A stretch of 6,013 bases of DNA from contig JAFNJA010000104.1 of NCBI GenBank assembly GCA_017601265.1, positions 1,518-7,530 of the forward strand, read 5' to 3'. A program made the translations under genes and the position numbers. This DNA is from Candidatus Brockarchaeota archaeon. GTDB taxonomy: Archaea > Thermoproteota > EX4484-205 > DTQO01. Shown in pieces: positions 1 through 5,189 of this stretch; positions within the stretch are counted from its first letter, which is position 1; the number at the start of each line of letters is the position of its first letter. Under the pieces are notes generated by a model. It did not search any database and was not told where the DNA came from. It saw nothing but the letters and a program-made list of their open reading frames with translations.

Positions 1-644
1 TTTACGAAACTCTAGGAGAGGCCTCTGGGAAAGATGAGAAAATCGCCGAGAGACTTCAGGCAAACTATGAAAAGATTACGAATGCAAATAGATACGAGTT
101 CAAAAAGGCTTTAGAAAGATACTTCATGGGAGGAAAGCTTCAATCCAAGTATTGGTACGGGGGCTATCTCTTCGCAGCTTCGAAGGAACGCAGGATTAAG
201 ACGCTAGAGCAGCTTAATAAGGCCATGGAGGAAGAGGATAAGCATTTCTGTAGCGCTTTAGAGGAGTTCGTAGAATGGTTCAGGAGCAACGGGCTCAACC
301 TAGGGGAAAAGGCTGAAGAGAGCCTGAGGGGGAGGATGAAAAAGTTTTACGACGCTTACCTCTGCAGTATAGCCAAAAATTGGTGCAAGCTTCTGGTAGA
401 GGAAGATAAGGTTGAGGCTTCCGATGTCTACCTTTGGTGGGGAGGGGAACCGAACAGTGATTGCTGCTATGCTTTCTTAACACTCTTCTTCGAGGTCGAT
501 CCTAATGATGTTGGCACACCCAGATTCGACGAGAAGGTCTCAAGAAACTTGAAGGCGCTCATCAACATAGCTGAGAAGGATATTCCATGGCTGTCATCCC
601 ATAGGGAGTATAGGCCTGACATCTGGAGAGCGATATTCTCGTAA
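1..644 (+). CDS. Hypothetical protein, 5' end outside the window
   Basis: The reading frame is open from the left edge (first full codon at base 3) to a TAA at 642-644, giving 213 visible residues. The first in-frame ATG is at 126, but the 41 codons before it are open and read like normal protein (charged, helical), and no earlier in-frame ATG, GTG or TTG is visible. I therefore treat the gene as truncated by the window edge rather than starting at 126. The visible part is rich in Lys, Glu, Trp and aromatic residues, has no hydrophobic run long enough for a membrane segment, and looks like a soluble alpha-helical protein. Several cysteines lie in the middle (for example the CC pair in NSDCCYAF), without a CxxC metal motif. 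The C-terminus contains IPWLSSHREYRPDIW. I do not recognise the family. It is noticeably more AT-rich than the exporter genes and convergent with them, so it is not part of their operon. Confidence 0.8.
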   Translation, partial: YETLGEASGKDEKIAERLQANYEKITNANRYEFKKALERYFMGGKLQSKYWYGGYLFAASKERRIKTLEQLNKAMEEEDKHFCSALEEFVEWFRSNGLNLGEKAEESLRGRMKKFYDAYLCSIAKNWCKLLVEEDKVEASDVYLWWGGEPNSDCCYAFLTLFFEVDPNDVGTPRFDEKVSRNLKALINIAEKDIPWLSSHREYRPDIWRAIFS

Positions 645-666
645 GTTACGGAAGACCTTGAGGCTG

Positions 667-684
667 TTTTTCTGCAACCCTTTT
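667..684 (+). terminator. T-run transcription terminator after the left-hand gene
   Basis: Two pyrimidine-rich T runs (TTTTT at 667-671 and TTTT at 681-684) lie 23 to 40 bases after the stop codon of the + strand gene. Archaeal RNA polymerase commonly terminates at such runs without a hairpin. Both are on the + strand sense only, so they would serve the left gene and not the convergent exporter operon. This is inferred from position and composition. Confidence 0.5.
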
Positions 685-763
685 ATTGATATCTGCAAGA
701 GCATCGCTCAATCATACCGTCCTGATGAACCCCTTGTCTCATTGGCTCATTAAGAAGGTTGTC

Positions 764-779
764 CTAGTAAGGAGACTAG
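764..779. repeat. Short inverted repeat at the 3' end of the exporter operon
   Basis: CTAGT (764-768) and ACTAG (775-779) form a perfect 5-base-pair stem with a 6-base loop, overlapping the stop codon of the last permease gene (776-778 on the - strand). No T run follows it on the - strand, so it is a weak terminator candidate and may be chance. Confidence 0.25.
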
Positions 780-1651
780 TACTGGCCGAGGGAGCCGTCC
801 TTCCTTGTGGAGTCGTAGGCCTTCCTGAAGGCCTTTAGGGCTATCGGCAGGGAAGCGGCTATGAAGACCACGAGTTTCACTACGTCCTCCGCAACGATGG
901 GCGAGAGGATAGTCGCGTCGGCCATCAAGCAGCGCCTTATCCCGTCCAAGCTGTAGGTGAGCGGGAAGATCGCCCCTATCCAGGAGAGCTGCGCTGGAAG
1001 GAGGTTGAGGGGGTAAAGCACGCCGGAGAAGAGCTGGGTCAGCCAAGAGAAGGCCCAGACTATCGGGTCGCCCTGCTTGACCTTGAGGATGAGGGCGGCG
1101 CCTAGGATGCCGACGATCATGTGGCTCACCACGAGAAGGGCCGCGACCAGCGCTGCCGAAAGGAGCGACCAAGGGTTCGCCGTTATCTTGACCCCTATCG
1201 CAGCTCCCAGAGCCAGGGCGGCCAATAGGAAGTAGGACCCGATTATGAACCTGAAAACCGATTCCCCGAGCAAAAAGACCCTGAAACTCGTCCTTGAGGA
1301 CAAAATCGTCTCCATTGTCCCGTCCCACTGCTCGCTACGTATGCTCTCCGAAAGCGTCGAAACCGAGGAGAAGACGTACTGCTGGAACGCGACGCCTATG
1401 ACCGCGAAGGTGAGGTAGTCGCTACCGTATCCAGCTTCGACGAGGATCTCGGGCGAAATTATCTTCGAGACGAAGTAGTAGGAGGCCACGAAAGTTAAGG
1501 TTCCAAGCACGTCGATCGTGACCCAAAGCTTGTAGGTCCACCAGGTCTTGAAGTCCCTGGCCACGAATGCGGCTACCTTCTCGAGGACGCCCGCCTCCTT
1601 CGCGTCCTCCCGCTCCTTCCTCAGGAAACCGATGAGTTCTTTGGTCTTCAC
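776..1651 (-). CDS. ABC-2 type transporter, membrane permease subunit (second permease)
   Basis: This 291-residue protein is an integral membrane subunit of an ABC-2 class exporter, acting in the cytoplasmic membrane. After a charged, cytoplasmic N-terminus (about 1-40), hydrophobic segments lie near residues 43-62, 79-97, 125-152, 160-188, 199-217 and 256-272, the six-segment ABC-2 pattern. Family-type features are the DGTMETILSS stretch (110-119) and the FSGVLYPLNLLP block (208-219) before the fifth/sixth segments. Its C-terminus, AYDSTRKDGSLGQY, matches in pattern the end of the neighbouring permease, so the two are paralogues. The GTG at 1651-1649 is preceded directly by an in-frame TAG, so it is the earliest possible start. 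A GGTGGG ribosome binding site sits just before it, and the preceding gene ends 13 bases upstream. Last gene of the operon. Substrate unknown. Confidence 0.93.
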   Translation of the reverse strand: MKTKELIGFLRKEREDAKEAGVLEKVAAFVARDFKTWWTYKLWVTIDVLGTLTFVASYYFVSKIISPEILVEAGYGSDYLTFAVIGVAFQQYVFSSVSTLSESIRSEQWDGTMETILSSRTSFRVFLLGESVFRFIIGSYFLLAALALGAAIGVKITANPWSLLSAALVAALLVVSHMIVGILGAALILKVKQGDPIVWAFSWLTQLFSGVLYPLNLLPAQLSWIGAIFPLTYSLDGIRRCLMADATILSPIVAEDVVKLVVFIAASLPIALKAFRKAYDSTRKDGSLGQY

Positions 1652-1654
1652 CTA

Positions 1655-1660
1655 ACCCAC
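1655..1660 (-). promoter_or_regulatory. Ribosome binding site for the second permease
   Basis: On the - strand, GGTGGG lies three bases upstream of the TAG that abuts the GTG start at 1651. It contains GGTG, complementary to the CACC of the archaeal 16S rRNA 3' end. It lies in the 13-base gap between the two permease genes and supports the GTG start. Confidence 0.5.
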
Positions 1661-1664
1661 CCGC

Positions 1665-2543
1665 CTAGTACGTCGCCATCGTCCCGTTCCTCCTTATCGT
1701 GTCGTACCCCCACTTTAGCACCTTGAGGCCGATGGGGAGCAGTATAACGCTGAAGGCGACCAGGACGACCAGGTCGTAGTAAACGTCGGGCGAAAACATG
1801 CCAGCCCCTCCCGTCAGGGTCTTCCTCAGGGCGTCGAGGGCGTAGGTGTACGGGAACAGCCTAGCCAGCGCGTAGAGGGGCGGGAACTGCTTCAGCAGGT
1901 CGAGGGGGTAGAGGACGCCCGAGAGGAACTCGTTCATCCCCGCGAGCATGAAAGTGACCGGGTCGCCCCTCTTGTGCACCATTACGATCCCAGCGGTTAT
2001 GAACCCTATGGCCTGGTTCGACAGTATCATGAGCAGGAAGGTCACGAAAGCCGCGGTCAAGGTGGATAGGTTGATCTGCAGCGGGATCCTCAGGACGAAG
2101 AGTCCAACCGACAGGGTTCCTGCGAGGAAGAAAAGGCTGATGAGGTACCCCCTCACCGTCTGCCCCAGGAAGTAGGCCCCCATCTTTATCTGCGTCACCG
2201 CGACGGTCTCAAGGGTGCCTCCCCTTATGTCGTGCTGGATCGAGTGGCTGAGGCGGCTCAGGCAGATCCAGAGGTACTGCGACGTCGATATCCCCACGAG
2301 CGCGAAGGCCGCGTAATCCTCGCCGTAGCCCCTCGCCGCGAGCTGCGCCGGATCGACCTGGAGCCCCATGAAAAAGTACATCACTATCGAAGCGGCCGTG
2401 CTCAGGAAATCCGTCACGACCCAGTACTTGTAAGACAACAGTATCTTCAGGTTCGCCCAAATCACGGCGTAAACTTGACGGAACGTCGATTTCGACCTCC
2501 GGGTTTCCTCCTTGAAAAGTTCAATTATCGGCGAGGAGCTCAT
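1665..2543 (-). CDS. ABC-2 type transporter, membrane permease subunit (first permease)
   Basis: This 292-residue protein is the other membrane subunit of the exporter. Hydrophobic segments lie near residues 41-60, 77-95, 124-150, 160-187, 196-216 and 256-275, again six, after a charged N-terminal region (about 1-38) predicted to be cytoplasmic. The conserved features are GGTLETVAV (108-116), the FLSGVLYPLDLL block (206-217) and FPYTYALDALR (230-240), all typical of ABC-2 permeases of drug- or polymer-export systems. The C-terminus, GYDTIRRNGTMATY, parallels that of the next gene, as do length and segment spacing, so the pair arose by duplication and probably forms a heterodimer. The ATG at 2543-2541 overlaps the TGA of the ATPase gene by four bases (ATGA), and GGGAG lies five bases upstream. 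Translational coupling with the ATPase is therefore likely. Substrate unknown. Confidence 0.94.
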   Translation of the reverse strand: MSSSPIIELFKEETRRSKSTFRQVYAVIWANLKILLSYKYWVVTDFLSTAASIVMYFFMGLQVDPAQLAARGYGEDYAAFALVGISTSQYLWICLSRLSHSIQHDIRGGTLETVAVTQIKMGAYFLGQTVRGYLISLFFLAGTLSVGLFVLRIPLQINLSTLTAAFVTFLLMILSNQAIGFITAGIVMVHKRGDPVTFMLAGMNEFLSGVLYPLDLLKQFPPLYALARLFPYTYALDALRKTLTGGAGMFSPDVYYDLVVLVAFSVILLPIGLKVLKWGYDTIRRNGTMATY

Positions 2544-3523
2544 GCCGGCTCCCTCGTGAGCTTCATGTAGACGTCCTCCAACGTCGGCAACGCCCGCTGT
2601 ATCGAGATCACGTTGTACCCCTTGCCCTGGAGGAAATCGGGTATAGACGCTATCGCCTCCTGCTCGTCGCGCACCTCGACCTGGATGAGGCTGCTGTCTT
2701 CGCCTATTTCCGCCTTGATGACCTTCCCGACCCCTTCGATGCTTTGCAGCAGGCCAAGCGTCTTGGGATCGGCGGTTTCCGATATCCTTACCTCTACGGC
2801 CTTTTTCTCCCTCATTATTTCGCTTAGCTTGAGGGGCGTGTCCACCGCGATTATCTTTCCGGAGTTCATTATCGCTATCCTTTCGCAGAGGCGCTCAACC
2901 TCGAACATGTTGTGGCTCGTGAACAGTATGGTCCTGCCCAACTCGGTGCTGAGGGCCTTGAGAAGTTTCCTGGTTTCTACCGCCGAAGCGGCGTCCAACC
3001 CGACGGTGGGCTCGTCCATGAGGAGGATGGGGGGGTTTGGAAGGAGGGTCCTGGCAAGCATCACCTTGACCTTCATGCCGGTCGAGAAATCCTTGACGAG
3101 GGTGTCCGCGTCTTCCTCCATGTCGAAGAATTCGAGCAGCGCGTCGATCCTTTTCTTGGCCACGTCCGGGTGGATGTTCTGCAGGGACGCGTAAAAACGG
3201 AGGTTGTCCCTCGCGCTCAGCCTCCAATACAAAGCCCTCCCTCCGGTCTCGCCGTGCAACCAACCGATGCTGGCCCTGACTTTATCGGGCTCCTTCACGA
3301 CGTCGTAGCCGTTCACGAAGGCCTTGCCGGAATCGGGCAATATGAGGGTGCAGAGGATCTTGATTATGGTGGTCTTGCCGGCACCGTTCGGGCCCAGGAG
3401 GCCGAAGAGCTCGCCCTCCTCCACGGCGAGGTCGACATTGTCCACTGCCGCGAAAGGCTTCTTCTTGCCGTCCTCTTTCCTCTCGAACCTCTTCGTCAGG
3501 CCCGAGGTTTCGATCGCGTTCAT
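2540..3523 (-). CDS. ABC-2 type transporter, ATP-binding subunit
   Basis: This 327-residue cytoplasmic ATPase drives the two permeases encoded next to it. Visible motifs in order are: Walker A GPNGAGKTT (44-52), the signature region FSTGMKVKV (146-154), Walker B ILLMDEPTVGLD (166-177, catalytic Glu171) and switch His204 in TSHNM. About 90 residues follow, forming an accessory domain (from about 240) like the one at the end of other ABC-2 export ATPases of the drug-resistance type. The usual Q-loop glutamine is not evident: the region reads IGWLHGETGG (86-95). The signature is STGMK rather than SGGQ, a variant seen in this branch. I chose the ATG at 3523 because it begins a normal ABC N-terminus (MNAIETSGLTKRF) about 35 residues before Walker A. 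The frame stays open 78 codons further upstream, but that part has no protein-like character. The ribosome binding site is weak. First gene of a three-gene operon; it overlaps the next gene by four bases. Confidence 0.96.
   Translation of the reverse strand: MNAIETSGLTKRFERKEDGKKKPFAAVDNVDLAVEEGELFGLLGPNGAGKTTIIKILCTLILPDSGKAFVNGYDVVKEPDKVRASIGWLHGETGGRALYWRLSARDNLRFYASLQNIHPDVAKKRIDALLEFFDMEEDADTLVKDFSTGMKVKVMLARTLLPNPPILLMDEPTVGLDAASAVETRKLLKALSTELGRTILFTSHNMFEVERLCERIAIMNSGKIIAVDTPLKLSEIMREKKAVEVRISETADPKTLGLLQSIEGVGKVIKAEIGEDSSLIQVEVRDEQEAIASIPDFLQGKGYNVISIQRALPTLEDVYMKLTREPA
2549..2553 (-). promoter_or_regulatory. Ribosome binding site for the first permease
   Basis: GGGAG on the - strand lies five bases upstream of the ATG at 2543, inside the end of the ATPase gene. 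It fits the archaeal Shine-Dalgarno core GGAG and supports this start together with the ATGA stop/start overlap. Confidence 0.6.
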
Positions 3524-3588
3524 GCCGCGCGTACCGCCATCATTCGGCGTGGAACCAATGCCGAGCGCCGAAAGTCCAAATTCGGCCG

Positions 3589-3594
3589 TATATC
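3589..3594 (-). promoter_or_regulatory. Possible TATA box of the exporter operon
   Basis: GATATA on the - strand, preceded by a purine-rich ACGGA that could act as a BRE, lies about 66 bases upstream of the ATPase start at 3523. At the usual archaeal spacing, transcription would start near 3565, leaving a leader of about 40 bases. The match to a consensus TATA box is only partial. Confidence 0.3.
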
Positions 3595-3613
3595 TCCGTT
3601 TCTGAACGGCCAA

Positions 3614-3633
3614 GCAGGATTCCGCCATCCTGC
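3614..3633. repeat. Perfect inverted repeat upstream of the exporter operon
   Basis: GCAGGAT (3614-3620) and ATCCTGC (3627-3633) pair perfectly over 7 bases around a 6-base loop. It lies about 20 bases upstream of the possible TATA box, about 90 bases before the ATPase start. It could be an operator for a dimeric regulator, or an RNA hairpin if transcription begins further upstream. Confidence 0.45.
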
Positions 3634-3681
3634 AGCCGCTGGCGCCCCCTTCGGAGCTTCTCTTCGCGCGCCTTTGCCGAC

Positions 3682-3705
3682 TTGCCCCCTCTGCGAGCTG
3701 GGCAA
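3682..3705. repeat. Inverted repeat with a 12-base loop
   Basis: TTGCCC (3682-3687) and GGGCAA (3700-3705) form a 6-base-pair stem. Second of three such elements within 131 bases upstream of the exporter operon. Role unknown. Confidence 0.35.
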
Positions 3706-3724
3706 CCTCCCATCCTGACCCAGA

Positions 3725-3744
3725 CCCAGACCGCTCGGGCTGGG
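3725..3744. repeat. Imperfect inverted repeat
   Basis: CCCAG (3725-3729) pairs with CTGGG (3740-3744). After one A/G mismatch, CC (3731-3732) pairs with GG (3737-3738) across a GCTC loop. Third inverted repeat of the cluster. It could be chance in a GC-rich stretch. Confidence 0.3.
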
Positions 3745-3911
3745 CTGGCGGTGTCAACGCCCTTCAAGACGGCCGTGCTCGCGCCATCAGGATGCGGCCA
3801 ACTCAAGCTGTTTTTCAAATTCAAAGGCAGCGGGCCCGAGGGGAAATTCAGACGCCGCGTTGGCACCGTTTGAACCCCTATATCTGCCTCCGCAGGGCAG
3901 CATCATATCCT

Positions 3912-4765
3912 GGATCTCCGTTCGGTCTAAGTGACCTAACACTAGACTACGGGCCTGGGCTATCCTTCATGGATTTTTTATGTTTAAGTCTTTCGGTTTT
4001 ATTCGTCTCATGCAGATTGCGGAATTGCTGGGGCTGCTTGAGGCATGCACGCGGTTTGGAAGTTTCCCCGGGGTCGTCCTTTCACGGGGCGAGTCGAGGA
4101 AAAAGGCGTTGGTCGATGATCGCTTTGGAACAATAAGTACGCAGAGACATGGCGGACAGGTACGACTTGGGAAACAGAGCCGCTTTGGCCGAGTTTATAA
4201 AGCTGCCACTTGGTTCGAGGTATTTTTCTGCAAACGAAGCTTACGACGCCCTGAGGGGGCGGAATCCAAATAGGCAAAAGAGCCCTGTTCAGCTACCTGA
4301 GATGCGCGGAGGAAGCGTTCTTCGCTTTCTGCGCGGACATATTTTCCTTTAAAGACAAAGACGGGTTGAGATGCCCAAGGGAGGCTTGCTTCGCCGACAA
4401 TTCATTTTTGAGCTTCATATCGTTGGAATTTTCGGGGGACATGGGCAGGTTAATGGAGAATATGGTAGCCATAAAGCCGAGAAGGGGCCTTTCTGAGAAC
4501 GCACGCATGGAGACGTACTATTGGAAGTATTCCAAATGAAGGGAAATCGATTTCGTGTTAAAGAAGGGGGCTAACCGTCAAGCAACTGGTACAAGTTTGT
4601 TGCAACGTAGAAGGCGGCGAGACGAAGGAGGTGAAGCTGAAGCCCTTAACGGAGGGCTCCAAGGAGTTAAAATGCAATAACCTGCTGAAAATAACTCGGG
4701 ACTACGAAGGTATGGAAAGGCGAAACGGCAAAGTGAACCTGATCCCATTATGGAAGTGTTATTGA
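3912..4765 (+). pseudogene. Relic of an AAA ATPase with a DUF4143-type C-terminal domain
   Basis: The C-terminal half of an archaeal ATPase of the AAA_14/DUF4143 class can be read only by switching frames. Pieces in order: 3912-3974, GSPFGLSDLT and GPGLSF, resembling the family's GSSSKLLS sensor region; about 3969-4134, SFGFIRLMQI and FGSFPGVVLSRGESRKKAL; 4137-4257, VRRDMADRYDLGNRAALAEF and YFSANEAYDALRG; 4261-4536, GIQIGKRALFSYLRCAEEAF, CFADNSFLSF, MGRLMENMVA and YYWKYSK; a TGA at 4537-4539; 4540-4575, REIDFVLKKGAN; 4577-4762, VKQLVQVCCNVEGGETKEVK and NLIPLWKCY; final TGA at 4763-4765. The joined pieces follow the family order without gaps. No Walker A region is found upstream, so the N-terminal nucleotide-binding part is deleted. 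Intact members are AAA+ ATPases of uncertain role with a nuclease-like C-terminal fold. The relic is about 47% GC, lower than its right-hand neighbour. Other genes in the window are intact, so sequencing error is a less likely cause. Confidence 0.85.
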
Positions 4766-4874
4766 GGCAATAGAAAGGCATCGGGTTCGTTAACCGCCCA
4801 TTTCCTACTCCGCGCGCCTTGAGCCGGCTCGATGCTACACTTTCATCGGGATCTCGCCCTCGGGAAAGGAGATC

Positions 4875-4898
4875 GCGGAGTTGCAAAAGCAACTTCGC
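4875..4898 (+). repeat. Strong hairpin, 10-base-pair stem with AAAA loop
   Basis: GCGGAGTTGC (4875-4884) pairs with GCAACTTCGC (4889-4898) across the loop AAAA, with one G-T wobble and otherwise perfect. This is the strongest inverted repeat I found in the window. It lies about 110 bases after the ATPase relic ends, in non-coding sequence. Confidence 0.55.
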
Positions 4899-5023
4899 CT
4901 CAAAAACCCAAGGCCGCGTCCGCGGTTCGGAGAGACGCGAGATTTTGGCGCGCGAATAAGCCCGCTGCAGGGCTAAGCGCCGCGGAAGATTCGAAGCGAA
5001 CCGCTCGGCCGCGCGGCGTTTTT
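4875..5023 (+). ncRNA. Possible structured RNA: cluster of hairpins ending in a T run
   Basis: Within 149 bases are five self-complementary elements: a 10-base-pair stem with an AAAA loop (4875-4898, one G-T wobble on the + strand); CCGC/GCGG with a four-base loop (4914-4925); AGCCC/GGGCT with a six-base loop (4959-4974); GCGG/CCGC enclosing TTCG/CGAA with a four-base bulge (4982-5004); and the ten-base palindrome GCCGCGCGGC (5008-5017). The palindrome is followed at once by TTTTT (5019-5023), a plausible terminator on the + strand. No coding frame explains it. I recognise no known RNA family, and C/D box motifs are absent. High GC makes chance stems common, so the call is tentative. Confidence 0.25.
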
Positions 5024-5135
5024 CGTTACGCACGGAAAAGCCCGATCCCCTCGTGCCAAACGCGGGCAACGGCGGCCATGCTGTCGCGCGTTTGCGGACA
5101 AAGCACGCGCGCACGCTCCCTTTCTCCCGCGCGGA

Positions 5136-5147
5136 TTATCCATAAAC
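5136..5147 (+). promoter_or_regulatory. Possible TATA box of the metallopeptidase gene
   Basis: An AT-rich island, TTATCCATAAAC, stands out in otherwise GC-rich sequence. At normal archaeal spacing transcription would start near 5165-5170, about 20-25 bases before the GTG start at 5190. That leaves room for the GGTG at 5181-5184 as ribosome binding site, five bases before the start codon. Confidence 0.4.
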
Positions 5148-5189
5148 CCTTCACTCGACGAGGCTATACGTTCGCCCCGCGGTGCGGAA

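Larger units (their letters stand above)
3524..3911. other. Gene-poor stretch between the exporter operon and the ATPase relic
   Basis: I see no convincing gene here. Reading frames are open on both strands, but their translations are low-complexity, rich in Arg, Pro and Gly, and without domains. The stretch holds the candidate operon promoter, three short inverted repeats listed separately, an imperfect six-base tandem repeat (GACCCAGACCCAGACC, 3718-3733) and a second TATA-like TATATC on the + strand at 3879-3884. No part matches a tRNA, SRP RNA or RNase P RNA that I can recognise. Confidence 0.5.
4766..5189. other. GC-rich stretch without a convincing gene
   Basis: Between the ATPase relic and the metallopeptidase gene no frame on either strand gives a believable protein; translations are rich in Arg, Ala and Pro with no motif. 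GC content rises to about 62-72% in sampled lines from 4921 to 5100, and CpG and GCGC runs are frequent. The first 80 bases look like plain spacer. The part from about 4875 to 5023 contains five inverted repeats and a T5 run and is annotated separately as a possible structured RNA. The last 55 bases hold the likely promoter of the metallopeptidase gene. Confidence 0.5.

Noticed and set aside
724..731. A TGATGA resembling the C box of an archaeal C/D box RNA
   Set aside because: The leading base is C rather than a purine, and no CTGA D box follows within the usual distance.
2912..3718. Long open frame on the + strand opposite the ATPase gene (268 codons)
   Set aside because: It lies antisense to a clearly real ABC ATPase, its translation has no domain, and such shadows are expected opposite GC-rich genes.
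3682..3720. A tRNA-Leu-like GGTTGCCCAGC on the - strand
   Set aside because: No matching acceptor stem or T arm could be found downstream, so the resemblance is limited to one short stretch.
3524..3757. A 78-codon N-terminal extension of the exporter ATPase, starting at 3757
   Set aside because: The extra residues are low-complexity and rich in Ser, Gly and Arg, and resemble no ABC N-terminus. The ATG at 3523 gives a standard start.
4980..5020. tRNA-like pieces on the - strand (a TTCGAATC and a GGCCGAGCGG)
   Set aside because: They do not assemble into an acceptor stem, D arm, anticodon arm and T arm in the right order and spacing.
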